A stretch of 64,000 nucleotides of DNA from Pseudomonas mangiferae (GCF_007109405.1 NZ_VJOY01000013.1:1-64000), one strand, 5' to 3'. Shown: positions 39,372 to 47,408, numbered from the stretch's first letter. Notes: generated from the letters alone by a model not told the origin. Numbers and translations: made by a program.

Positions 39372-40177
39372 GCGCCACCTGCCTTGGCCCGGTAGGCCGG
39401 GTGCCAGCGCAGCCAGACGCGTTCCAGGCCGCGGGCGGCGAGGTCCGCCAGCTTGCCCAGCACCGCGTACAGCAGGATCGCCAGGACCACCACGTCGGTC
39501 TGCAGGAATTCCCGGGCATTCATCGCCAGGTAGCCGATACCGGCGCTGGCGGAAATGGTCTCGGCGACGATCAGCGTCAGCCACATGAAGCCCAGGCCGA
39601 AGCGCACCCCCACCAGGATCGACGGCAGCGCCCCCGGCAGGATCACCTGGCGGAACAGGGCGAAGCCGGACAGGCCGTAACTGCGGGCCATCTCCACCAG
39701 GGCCGGGTCGACGTTGCGGATGCCGTGGTAGGTGTTGAGGTACAGCGGGAACAGCGTGCCCAGGGCCACCAGGAAGATCTTCGCGCTCTCGTCGATGCCG
39801 AACCAGAGGATCACCAGGGGGATCAGCGCCAGGTGCGGCACGTTGCGGATCATCTGCACCGAGCTATCCAGCAGGCTCTCGCCCCAGCGGGACAGGCCGG
39901 TGATGAAGCCCAGCAGCAGACCGAGGCCGCCGCCGATGACGAAGCCGACCGCGGCGCGCCAGCCGCTGATGGCCAGGTGCGACCAGATCTCGCCGCTGCG
40001 CACCAGGGCCACACCGGCCTCGAACACCGCGCTGGGCGCCGGCAGGATGCGGCTGGACAACCAGCCGCTCTGCACCGCCAGCTGCCAGGCCAGCAGCAGG
40101 GTCACCGGCAGCGCCAAGGGCGCCAGGTGATGGGCCCAGCGCGCCAGGGGCCGGTCGGGGGATACGGAAACGCTCAT
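39368..40177 (-). CDS. ssuC: Aliphatic sulfonate ABC transporter permease SsuC
   Basis: This 269-residue permease of the TauC/SsuC family has about six helices, starting [19 protein letters not shown] at about 16-34. The EAA-type coupling loop reads [31 protein letters not shown] near residues 160-190. It ends within the ssuB start, and begins 10 nt after ssuA. Substrate class is inferred from family resemblance and the adjacent SsuA. Confidence 0.93.
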   Translation of the reverse strand: MSVSVSPDRPLARWAHHLAPLALPVTLLLAWQLAVQSGWLSSRILPAPSAVFEAGVALVRSGEIWSHLAISGWRAAVGFVIGGGLGLLLGFITGLSRWGESLLDSSVQMIRNVPHLALIPLVILWFGIDESAKIFLVALGTLFPLYLNTYHGIRNVDPALVEMARSYGLSGFALFRQVILPGALPSILVGVRFGLGFMWLTLIVAETISASAGIGYLAMNAREFLQTDVVVLAILLYAVLGKLADLAARGLERVWLRWHPAYRAKAGGA

Positions 40178-40187
40178 CGCACCCTCC

Positions 40188-41162
40188 TCACGGCGTGGCC
40201 GCCGCCCGGGCGACGTCGGCCGGCGGCGTCCAGACCACGTCGCGGATGCTCAGGCGCTTGGGAATCAGCTTGAGCTCGGCGAAGGTGTCGGCGATGCGTT
40301 GCTGGGCTTCCACCACCGGCGGCTCGACGAAGCGGGCGCCGAAGCCCTGGCGCTTCACCGAGACCAGGGTGATCGCCGGCGGCAGGCCCAGCAGCGGCGC
40401 CACCTGGGCGGTCACCGCGTCCGGGTCGGCCTTGGCTTCCTCGCCGGCGGTGCGGATTTCCTCCACCAGGGCACCCAGCACCTGCGGGTGCCGCTCGGCG
40501 TAGCCACGGGCGGCCAGGTAGAACTGGTTGTTGTCCACCAGCCCGCTGCCGTCGCGCAGGGTGCGTGCCTGCAACTGCGCCTCCGCGGCGGCCTGGAACG
40601 GGTCCCAGATCACCCAGGCGTCGACACCGCCGCGCTCGAAGGCGGCACGGGCGTCGGCCGGGGCCAGGTACACCGGCTGGATATCGCTGTAGTGCAGGCC
40701 GGCCTCCTCCAGGGCGCGCACCAGCAGGTAATGCACGTTGGAGCCCTTGTTCAGGGCGACCTTCTTGCCCTTGAGGTCCGCCACCCGCTGCAGCGGCGAA
40801 TCCTTCTGCACCAGGATCGCCTCGCCGGCCGGGGCCGGCGGTTCATGGGCGACGTAGAGCAGGTCGGCGCCGGCGGCCTGGGCGAACACCGGCGGCGTCT
40901 CGCCGGTGACGCCGAAATCGATGGAGCCCACGTTCAGCCCTTCCAGCAGCTGGGGGCCGCCGGGGAATTCGGTCCACTTCACCTCGATGCCCTGGGGCGC
41001 GAGGCGTTTCTCCAGGGTGCCCTTGGCCTTGAGCAGGACCAGGGTGCCGTATTTCTGATAACCGATCCGCAGGGTCTCGGCCTGTGCCTGTCCGACGGCG
41101 CCATACGCCCAGGTCGCGACGAACAGGGCGACCAGACTCCGGCGCAAAGTATTCCGGCGCAT
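40188..41162 (-). CDS. ssuA: Periplasmic sulfonate-binding protein SsuA
   Basis: This 324-residue binding protein has a signal peptide MRRNTLRRSLVALFVATWAYGAVGQAQA (residues 1-28). The mature protein reads ETLRIGYQKYGTLVLLKAKGTLEKRL, then GSIDFGVTGETPPVFAQAAG (around 83) and KGKKVALNKGSNVHYLLVRAL (around 140), all typical of SsuA. In known operons ssuD (FMNH2-dependent monooxygenase) lies between ssuA and ssuC; here the gap is only 10 nt and ssuD is absent. Desulfonation must rely on genes elsewhere. Confidence 0.94.
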   Translation of the reverse strand: MRRNTLRRSLVALFVATWAYGAVGQAQAETLRIGYQKYGTLVLLKAKGTLEKRLAPQGIEVKWTEFPGGPQLLEGLNVGSIDFGVTGETPPVFAQAAGADLLYVAHEPPAPAGEAILVQKDSPLQRVADLKGKKVALNKGSNVHYLLVRALEEAGLHYSDIQPVYLAPADARAAFERGGVDAWVIWDPFQAAAEAQLQARTLRDGSGLVDNNQFYLAARGYAERHPQVLGALVEEIRTAGEEAKADPDAVTAQVAPLLGLPPAITLVSVKRQGFGARFVEPPVVEAQQRIADTFAELKLIPKRLSIRDVVWTPPADVARAAATP

Positions 41163-41291
41163 GAAGGCGCTCCTTTGCTGAGGGGGGATTGGAAGCCACC
41201 TGCTCGCCCGTTGACGGGCCAGTGAGGCGGGGCCGGCGGACCGGCAGTCGAGCGGGCCGCGACACGCGCGGCCTCGATCGGGAAGCGGGGT

Positions 41292-41930
41292 TCAGCGGTT
41301 GGGTTGCGGGGTCAGCCGCAGGTAGGGCCGGACCGCCTTGTAGCCGCGGGGGAAGCGCTGGCGGATTTCCGCCTCGTCCTGCAGCGACGGCACGATCACC
41401 ACGTCGTCGCCGTCCTGCCAGTTGGCCGGAGTGGCCACCTTGTGGCTGTCGGTCAGCTGCAGGGAATCGATCACCCGCAGGATCTCGTTGAAGTTCCGGC
41501 CGGTGCTGGCCGGGTAGGTGATGATCAGCCGGACCTTCTTGTTCGGGTCGATGATGAACAGCGAGCGCACGGTCAGGGTGTCGTTGGCGTTGGGGTGGAT
41601 CAGGTCGTAGAGGTCGGAGACCGCGCGGTCGGCGTCCGCGATGATGGGGAAATTCACCACCGTATGCTGGGTCTCGTTGATGTCGTCGATCCACTTCAGG
41701 TGGGAATCCACCGGGTCCACCGACAGGGCGATGGCCTTGACGCCACGGGCGGCGAATTCATCCTTCAGCTTGGCGGTGAGACCCAGCTCGGTGGTGCACA
41801 CCGGCGTGAAGTCGGCCGGGTGGGAGAACAGCACGCCCCAGCTGTTGCCCAGCCACTCGTGGAAGCGGATGCGGCCTTCGCTGGAATCCTGTTCGAAGTC
41901 GGGGGCGATGTCGCCGAGGCGGATGCTCAT
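41292..41930 (-). CDS. lsfA: 1-Cys peroxiredoxin LsfA-like
   Basis: This 212-residue Prx6-type peroxidase has the peroxidatic Cys45 in HPADFTPVCTTELG and lacks a resolving Cys in the usual C-terminal position. It has the long Prx6 C-terminal arm (LTPQPNR end). LsfA in Pseudomonas is a sulfate-starvation-induced, 1-Cys peroxiredoxin, located near ssu genes, and protects cells during growth on organosulfur sources. Codirectional with ssuACB-F, 129 nt upstream, it probably shares CysB-type control. An AT-rich dyad lies just upstream of its start. Confidence 0.94.
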   Translation of the reverse strand: MSIRLGDIAPDFEQDSSEGRIRFHEWLGNSWGVLFSHPADFTPVCTTELGLTAKLKDEFAARGVKAIALSVDPVDSHLKWIDDINETQHTVVNFPIIADADRAVSDLYDLIHPNANDTLTVRSLFIIDPNKKVRLIITYPASTGRNFNEILRVIDSLQLTDSHKVATPANWQDGDDVVIVPSLQDEAEIRQRFPRGYKAVRPYLRLTPQPNR

Positions 41931-41995
41931 GGAAGTGCTCCTGGAAGGTTCGAATGTGAGAGCACTATGCGGGGTCGCGATTCGAATTAAAAAGA

Positions 41996-42015
41996 ATAAA
42001 TAAAAATTTATTTAT
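41996..42015 (-). promoter_or_regulatory. AT-rich palindrome upstream of lsfA
   Basis: ATAAATAAA and TTTATTTAT are perfect 9-bp arms around AA, 66-85 nt before the lsfA start in a strikingly AT-rich patch. The position suits an activator or repressor site for the sulfur block. Adjacent to it is AATTAAAAAGAAT, a 13-mer that recurs near 44,100. Confidence 0.55.
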
Positions 42016-42119
42016 AACTTTTTGATCGTAAACCCGTTTTGCCTTACTACCTCGCTCACGCGTGCCCGACAAGAGGCAGCACGTCAGCCGAACGCAGCCG
42101 GCAGCGGTACGCCAGAACG

Positions 42120-42158
42120 AAAAACGGGCGCCTCCCCGCCAGGGCGAGGGGCGCCCGT
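42120..42158 (-). terminator. Intrinsic terminator of the OprD-family porin gene
   Basis: Read on the minus strand, ACGGGCGCC pairs with GGCGCCCGT, with further pairing inside, and is followed by TTTTT starting at the last stem base. It begins 42 nt after the porin stop codon. Confidence 0.85.
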
Positions 42159-42199
42159 CATCCCCGGGGCGGCAGGCCGCTCCGGGGGCCAGGCCGGTG

Positions 42200-43540
42200 T
42201 CAGAGCAGCGGCAGGGTGTAGCTGACGATCAGGCGGTTCTCGTCCTGGTCGCGCTGGCTGGCCAGCTCGCTGCGCAGCGAGGCGTTGCGCCAGGACAGGC
42301 CGAGGCCCTTGAAGGAGCCTTCCGGTACCACATAGGTCACCGCGAAGTCACGCTCCCACTCGGAGGCATCGCCGCTGGCGCTGTCGATATCGTCGCCGTG
42401 CAGGTACACCAGGGCGGTGGTCAGGCCGGGCACGCCCACCGACGCGAAGTCGTAGGCGTACTGGGCCAGCCAGGTGCGCTCGCCGGCGCGCTGGAACTTG
42501 CCGATCTGCCGATCGGTGATCAGGTAGGCGGTGGAGCCGTCGCCCTGGTTGAGGAACGGGAAGTCGCTGTTGCCATCGACCCGCTGGTAGCCGCCGCTCA
42601 GGGCGTGGCCGCCCAGGGTGTAGGTGACCATGGCGCTCCAGGTGCGGTTGTCCACCTCGCCGCGGTCGGCGTCGCCGGTGTTCCAGTAGCCGGCGCTGCG
42701 GTAGCCCTCGGCGCGGCCGGCGGCGTTGCCGTTCTTGCCGTCGGAATCGCTGAGGAAATAGCGCAGGTCGGTCTTCAGGGCGCCCACCGGCAGGGCCAGG
42801 TTGTGGGTCAGGCCGAGGAAGTGCTGTTTGTAGAAGTCGTCCAGGCTGCCGTAGTAGTACTGCGCCAGCAGGTCCTTGCTGATCTTGTAATCGCCACCGG
42901 CGAAGTAGAACTCGTTGCTGCGACGGCCGCTGGCACCGCCGGCGCCGGAAATGGCCAGGGCCTCGTCGTCGGTGGAGTTACGCCCCTTGGCGTGCTCCAG
43001 CTTGCCGCCGGTGAGGGTCAGGTTGTCGATCTCGTTGGAGGTGATCTGCGCCCCCTCGAAGGTCTGGGGCAGCAGGCGGCCATCGTTGTAGGTCACCACC
43101 GGCAGCTTCGGCTGCAGGGTGCCCAGGCGTGCCTCGGTCTTGGAGAACTTGACCTTGCCGGTCAGGCCCAGGCTGGCGAAGTCGTCCACCGCCTCGCCGT
43201 TGCTGTCGGTGGGGAACACCAGGCCGCCGCGGTTGGCGCTGGTGGGGTTGTAGTGGGTGCCCTTGCCGGAATCCAGGCGCAGGCCCAGCAGGCCGATGGC
43301 GTCGACGCCGAAGCCGACGGTGCCCTGGGTGAACCCGGAAGTGTAGTTGAAGATGAACCCCTGGCCCCACTCCTCCTGCTTGGAGGGGTCGGCCGCACCG
43401 CTGCGGTTGTCCTGGTTGATGTAGAAGTTGCGCAGGGTCACGCCCGCCTTGCTGTCCTCGATGAAGCCGGCGGCGAACGCCGACTGTGCGAGGAAGCCTG
43501 CTCCGGTGGCGACCGCCATGGCCAGAAGGGATCTTTTCAT
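42200..43540 (-). CDS. OprD-family outer-membrane porin
   Basis: This 446-residue substrate-specific porin starts MKRSLLAMAVATGAGFLAQSAFA, a signal peptide of 23 residues. The mature N-terminus GFIEDSKAGVTLRNFYINQDNRSG and WGQGFIFNYTSGFTQGTVGFGVDAIGLLGLRLD are hallmarks of the OprD family (18-strand barrel). It ends with the aromatic-poor but typical ENRLIVSYTLPLL. The subfamily (OccD/OccK) and substrate are not readable by eye. Position upstream of the lsfA-ssu block on the same strand hints at an organosulfur or other small anionic nutrient, but its own terminator separates them. A candidate sigma-54 promoter lies about 290 nt upstream of the start. Confidence 0.88.
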   Translation of the reverse strand: MKRSLLAMAVATGAGFLAQSAFAAGFIEDSKAGVTLRNFYINQDNRSGAADPSKQEEWGQGFIFNYTSGFTQGTVGFGVDAIGLLGLRLDSGKGTHYNPTSANRGGLVFPTDSNGEAVDDFASLGLTGKVKFSKTEARLGTLQPKLPVVTYNDGRLLPQTFEGAQITSNEIDNLTLTGGKLEHAKGRNSTDDEALAISGAGGASGRRSNEFYFAGGDYKISKDLLAQYYYGSLDDFYKQHFLGLTHNLALPVGALKTDLRYFLSDSDGKNGNAAGRAEGYRSAGYWNTGDADRGEVDNRTWSAMVTYTLGGHALSGGYQRVDGNSDFPFLNQGDGSTAYLITDRQIGKFQRAGERTWLAQYAYDFASVGVPGLTTALVYLHGDDIDSASGDASEWERDFAVTYVVPEGSFKGLGLSWRNASLRSELASQRDQDENRLIVSYTLPLL

Positions 43541-44156
43541 TGTGTGCATCTCGTTCAAGAGGTGGATAAGCGTTTCACCGCGTGGAAAACGGGCAGCCAC
43601 GCGGGAACTGCGCGGTAAACCGCGCCTGGCCGGTTGCGCAGGAAGCGCAACGCCACGGACGAAGGCGACGGAAGTGGATCAGAGACGCCCGGGCGTCCCG
43701 TTCGGATACAGGACGGGACGAACGAACCGAATGCAGGGCAGGACGTGCAGAGAAGTCATCGGTGATACCCCAGGCGATCTTGTTATGGCGCCGGGACGAC
43801 GAATGCGCCCCGGTCGAGCCGGCAAAGGCAGGGAGCGTGCCAAGCCCGATCTTCGCCCGGAAGGCCGCGCCGGCACCCGGGCGCGACGTCCCGGAATGCC
43901 GCGAAGGGTAGTGAACCTGGCGCCGATCCGCCATAAACCTTTCGTCCATGAGCGGATTTCCGCCGAGGGCCACGGATACGGCCCGGTCCTTGTTCCCTGG
44001 GTAGCCCACCACCGATGCTCCGATGAAAGTCGAATCCGTTCCGCAAGCGTAGCCTGCGGCGATGGGCGCGACTGTAGTGGGCGCTCCTAATAATTAAAAA
44101 GAATTTTTTATCCCTTGCTCATTCCCCAGACATATAAGCGGCTCATTGAAAAAACC
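43541..44156. other. Long gene-poor region upstream of the porin gene
   Basis: These 616 nt contain no recognisable protein gene. Reading leftward, I see a sigma-54-like element (43826-43842), then a possible 26-residue mini-ORF starting ATGACTTCTCTGCACGTCC (43679-43759, preceded by GGGG) whose sequence matches no family I know. A hairpin with 8-bp arms CGTCCCGT/ACGGGACG (43694-43720) lies inside that mini-ORF. At the far end is an AT-rich segment with the 13-mer AATTAAAAAGAAT (44092-44104). This arrangement suggests a long leader of the porin mRNA or an unrecognised small RNA. Confidence 0.45.
43826..43842 (-). promoter_or_regulatory. Candidate sigma-54 promoter for the porin gene
   Basis: On the minus strand TTGGCACGCTCCCTGCC matches the sigma-54 pattern: TGGCAC at -24 and GC at -12 with the diagnostic GG-N10-GC spacing. 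Only the T of TTGC is altered. Transcription from here would give a leader of about 270 nt before the porin start. Confidence 0.5.
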
Positions 44157-44573
44157 TCAGACAGGCCGGGCGTTGCGCACCGACAACTGGGTATTGAGGG
44201 TCCAGAAATCGTAGAGCACCCCAACGCCCAGCAGGCCGAAGGTCATCAGGTACAGCAAGCCGGTGATCCACTTGCCTTGGTACATGCGGTGCACCCCGAA
44301 GGCGCCGAGGAACGTGAGGAGTATCCACGCCACGTTGTAGTCCAGCGGGCCGGCGTGGAAGCGCAGGTCCGCCTCGCGATCCATAGACGGGATCAGCACC
44401 AGGTCGATGATCCAGCCGATGAACAGCAGGCCGAAGGTGCAGAACCAGATGGTGCCGGTGACCGGCCTGCCGTAATAGAAGCGGTGAGCACCGAGAAAAC
44501 CGAAGATCCACAGCAGGTAGCCGATGACCTTGCTGTGGGTGTCCTGATTCGCCTGCACCGGGATCGGCTGCAT
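44157..44573 (-). CDS. TM2-domain membrane protein (two TM2 copies)
   Basis: This 138-residue inner-membrane protein carries two TM2-type helical hairpins: KVIGYLLWIFGFLGAHRFYYGRPVTG...FIGWIIDLVLIPSM (residues about 16-68) and VAWILLTFLGAFGVHRMYQGKWITG...LLGVGVLYDFWTL (about 82-130). Each has the conserved GxHRxYxG turn and a polar Asp in its second helix. The family's function is unknown. The start MQPIPVQAN was chosen; the longer frame is promoter DNA of the divergent gene. It overlaps nothing and is transcribed away from the radical SAM gene. Confidence 0.82.
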   Translation of the reverse strand: MQPIPVQANQDTHSKVIGYLLWIFGFLGAHRFYYGRPVTGTIWFCTFGLLFIGWIIDLVLIPSMDREADLRFHAGPLDYNVAWILLTFLGAFGVHRMYQGKWITGLLYLMTFGLLGVGVLYDFWTLNTQLSVRNARPV

Positions 44574-44690
44574 GAGGAAGGCTCCTGGGGGAATGGAACC
44601 GTTTCGACCCGTCCCGGCCGTCAGGGTGCCGGAAGAAACCGCCGAACGGCCCCGGCTCCACCTTGCGGCCCCCGCCATCCCACCTCGATA

Positions 44691-44706
44691 CTGTATGGAA
44701 ATACAG
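44691..44706 (+). promoter_or_regulatory. LexA (SOS) box upstream of the radical SAM/UDG operon
   Basis: CTGTATGGAAATACAG has the invariant CTGT-N8-ACAG ends and AT-rich centre of the gammaproteobacterial LexA operator (CTGTatatatatACAG). It lies 15 nt before the ATG of the radical SAM gene, where LexA would block transcription or elongation. This makes DNA-damage induction of the operon likely. Confidence 0.82.
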
Positions 44707-44721
44707 CCAGCGAAGCCGACC

Positions 44722-45933
44722 ATGCAGTTGATCGACAAGCTCACCGTTCTCGCCGACGCCGCCAAGTACGATGTGTCCTGCGCCAGCAGCGGCGCGCCCA
44801 AGCGCAGTTCCAAGGGCAAGGCGGGGCTGGGCGCCACCGACGGCATGGGCATCTGCCACAGCTTCACGCCGGACGGGCGCTGCGTGGCGCTGCTGAAGAT
44901 CCTGCTGACCAACTTCTGCCTCTATGACTGCCAGTACTGCGTCAATCGCCGCTCCAGCGATGTGCCGCGGGCGCGCTTCACGCCGGAGGAGGTGGTCCGC
45001 CTGACCCTGGACTTCTACCGGCGCAACTGCATCAGCGGCCTGTTCCTCAGCTCCGGCATCATCCGCTCGGCGGACTACACCATGGAGCAGCTGGTGGAGG
45101 TGGCCCGGCTGCTGCGGGAAGAGCACGAGTTCCGCGGCTACATCCATCTCAAGACCATTCCCGACGCCGCCCCGGAACTGATCGCCGCGGCCGGGCGCTA
45201 TGCCGACCGGCTCTCGGTGAACATCGAGCTGCCCAGCGAAAGCAGCCTGGTGCGCCTGGCACCGGAGAAGAACGTCGGCACCATCAAGCAGGCCATGGGC
45301 GCCATCCGCCTCGGCGAGGAAGAAGCCCAGGCCGAGCGGCGCGCCCCGAGCTTCGCCCCCGCCGGGCAGAGCACCCAGATGATCGTCGGCGCCGACGCTA
45401 CCGATGATCGCACCATCCTGCACACGGCGCAGACCCTGTACGGCGCCTACCGGCTGAAGCGGGTCTACTACTCGGCCTTCAGCCCGATCCCCCAGAGCCC
45501 CGCCAGCGTGCCGTTCGAGGCGCCGCCGCTGCTGCGGGAGCACCGCCTGTACCAGGCCGACTTCCTCCTGCGCGGCTACGGCTTCAGCGCCAACGAACTG
45601 CTGGGGGAACCCGGCAACCTGTCCCTGGACATCGACCCCAAGCTGGCCTGGGCTCTGGCCAACCGAGCGCAGTTCCCGGTGGACCTCAACCGCGCCGAGC
45701 CACGGCTGATCGCCCGGGTCCCGGGCATCGGCGTGCTCACCGCCAAGCGCCTGGTGGAACTGCGCCGGCAGCGGCGCATCCGCTATGCCGACCTGATCCG
45801 CCTGCGCTGCTCCATGGACAAGCTCAAGCCCTTCATCGTCGCCCACGACTACCGGCCGGCCGCCGCCGGGGCGGACTCCACCGCGCTGCGCCGGGCGCTG
45901 CGGGAAACGCCGGCGCAAATGGCCCTGTGGTGA
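44722..45933 (+). CDS. Radical SAM protein linked to UDG (putative DNA modification/repair)
   Basis: This 403-residue protein has a 4Fe-4S radical SAM motif Cys66-x3-Cys70-x2-Cys73 in NFCLYDCQYCVNRRSS, preceded by GICHSFTPDGRCVALLKILL. Barrel segments SGLFLSSGI and HLKTIP follow, with a C-terminal helix-hairpin-helix (DLNRAEPRLIARVPGIGVLTAKRLVELRRQRRI, about 325-360), a DNA-binding type. It matches the family described as radical SAM protein linked to a UDG (rSAM_link_UDG type); no member has a demonstrated reaction that I know of. The start MQLIDKLTVLADAAKYD is the conserved one; 50 upstream in-frame codons include the LexA box and are not coding. Its stop overlaps the next ATG. Confidence 0.85.
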   Translation: MQLIDKLTVLADAAKYDVSCASSGAPKRSSKGKAGLGATDGMGICHSFTPDGRCVALLKILLTNFCLYDCQYCVNRRSSDVPRARFTPEEVVRLTLDFYRRNCISGLFLSSGIIRSADYTMEQLVEVARLLREEHEFRGYIHLKTIPDAAPELIAAAGRYADRLSVNIELPSESSLVRLAPEKNVGTIKQAMGAIRLGEEEAQAERRAPSFAPAGQSTQMIVGADATDDRTILHTAQTLYGAYRLKRVYYSAFSPIPQSPASVPFEAPPLLREHRLYQADFLLRGYGFSANELLGEPGNLSLDIDPKLAWALANRAQFPVDLNRAEPRLIARVPGIGVLTAKRLVELRRQRRIRYADLIRLRCSMDKLKPFIVAHDYRPAAAGADSTALRRALRETPAQMALW

Positions 45934-47408
45934 TGCAGCCGGTCCGTTTTTCCGGGCAGTTCGCCGACTGGCGCCGCGTCAGTCGGCGTCTGCTGGCCAG
46001 CGGCGCGGCGCCCGCCTCCCTCACCTGGCAGGTGGACGGCGACGGCGAGGACCTGTTCGCGGATGCTCCCATGGCGGCCGACGAGGCCGCGGCCAATACC
46101 CCGGTGCGGGTGCCCCGGGACCTGCCGGCCCTGCTGGAGCAGGCGGCGCGGTTCCGCGCCGAGGACCGCTGGGCGCTGCTCTACCGGATTCTCTGGCGTG
46201 TCTGCGGCGGCGACCGCACGGCGATGCTGGCGGGCGACCCGGACGGCGGCGAACTGCACCGGCGGATCAAGGCGGTGCGCCGCGAGGCCCATCACCTGCA
46301 TGCCTTCCTGCGCTTTCGCGAGCGGGATGCGGCCCTGGGCGCGCCCCAGTTCGTCGCCTGGCACGACACGGCCCACGACGTCCTGGACCTGGGCGCCGAG
46401 CACTTCGCCAAGCGCATGGGGCGGCACACTTGGCTGGTGGCGACACCGGAAGGCGTGGCCCGCTTCGACGGCCAGCGCCTGCACTACCAGCGCCCCTGCC
46501 CGGCGGACATCCGCGCCTTCGCCGAAGGCCTGCGGGACGACGGCGAGGCGCTCTGGCAGGCGTACTACACCAGCACCTTTAACCCGGCGCGGCTCAACCC
46601 CAAGGTCATGCTCAACCACATGCCGGCGCGCTTCTGGAAGCACCTGCCGGAAGGGCCGTTGATCCCCGACCTGATGAGCCGCGCCCGGGCCGGCCAGCAA
46701 CGGCTGGCCCAGACCGCCGCAGTGGGCGAGCAACCGGGCCGCCAGGTGCTGATCGCCCGGGAGCGGGCCCAGCCCCAGCGGCAGCTGCCCTCCTCCCTGG
46801 ACACCTGCCGCAACTGCGACATCTGGCGCGACGCGACCCAGGCGGTGCCCGGCCAGGGTCCGGCACAGGCGAGCATCATGCTGGTGGGCGAGCAGCCCGG
46901 CGACCATGAGGACCTGGCGGGCCGGCCCTTCATCGGCCCCGCCGGCGAGGTGCTGGCCCGCGCCCTCGCCGCCGCCGGCCTGAGCCGCGACGCACTGTAC
47001 CTGACCAATGCCGTGAAGCACTTCAAGTGGGAGCCCCGGGGCGGCCCCACGGGGCGCTCGGCGACCCGCAAGCACGCCACGCCCAAGCCGGCGGAGATCC
47101 GCGCCTGCCACGGCTGGCTGGACAAGGAAGTGCGGGAGGTGAACCCACGGGTGATCGTCGCCCTGGGTCGCACGGCCCTGGCGTCCCTGCTGGAGGTGCA
47201 CGACCCGCAGCGCCTGCGCCTGGCCGACTTCACCGGGCGCCCGTTCCGGCACCTGGGTCGCTGGATCCTGGTGGGCCCGCACCCGGCCGCCATCCTCCGC
47301 GCCCAGGATGGCGGTGCGGCGTTGTATGACACCCTGGTCCAGGCCCTGGCGGAGGCCGCCCGGCTCCAGCAGGAAACCGAAGACTCAGCCGCCGCGCTCG
47401 ACGGGTGA
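45933..47408 (+). CDS. Fusion protein: DNA-metabolism domain plus UdgX-like uracil-DNA glycosylase family domain
   Basis: In this 491-residue protein the N-terminal part (1-270) matches the DUF4130/'SAM-linked' DNA metabolism domain (FNPARLNPKVMLNHMPARFWKHLPEGP near 210-235). The C-terminal part (about 285-480) is a family-4/UdgX-type UDG: CRNC (two Cys, around 290), VGEQPGDHEDLAGRPFIGPAGEVL near 310-333, TNAVKHFKW near 352-360, the loop RKHATPKPAEIRACHGWL with His381, and GPHPAAILR near 450. The NAVKHFK block and the basic His-containing loop are UdgX-like. In UdgX that His becomes covalently bonded to uracil DNA. Whether His381 does so is inferred. It is translationally coupled to the radical SAM gene (TGATG). 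Confidence 0.83.
   Translation: MQPVRFSGQFADWRRVSRRLLASGAAPASLTWQVDGDGEDLFADAPMAADEAAANTPVRVPRDLPALLEQAARFRAEDRWALLYRILWRVCGGDRTAMLAGDPDGGELHRRIKAVRREAHHLHAFLRFRERDAALGAPQFVAWHDTAHDVLDLGAEHFAKRMGRHTWLVATPEGVARFDGQRLHYQRPCPADIRAFAEGLRDDGEALWQAYYTSTFNPARLNPKVMLNHMPARFWKHLPEGPLIPDLMSRARAGQQRLAQTAAVGEQPGRQVLIARERAQPQRQLPSSLDTCRNCDIWRDATQAVPGQGPAQASIMLVGEQPGDHEDLAGRPFIGPAGEVLARALAAAGLSRDALYLTNAVKHFKWEPRGGPTGRSATRKHATPKPAEIRACHGWLDKEVREVNPRVIVALGRTALASLLEVHDPQRLRLADFTGRPFRHLGRWILVGPHPAAILRAQDGGAALYDTLVQALAEAARLQQETEDSAAALDG

Noticed and set aside
43575-44046. Small genes in the region upstream of the porin
   Set aside because: Several 60-150-codon frames exist on both strands but show no conserved sequence and poor codon bias; only the leader mini-ORF is kept as a possibility under the region entry and findings.
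44572-44721. 50-residue N-terminal extension of the radical SAM protein
   Set aside because: The extension would include the LexA box and lacks conservation or a ribosome site. The inner ATG starts exactly at the conserved domain.
45849-47282. Long antisense frame across the UDG fusion gene
   Set aside because: The plus-strand protein has the UDG motifs and is translationally coupled to the radical SAM gene; the reverse frame has no conserved features.
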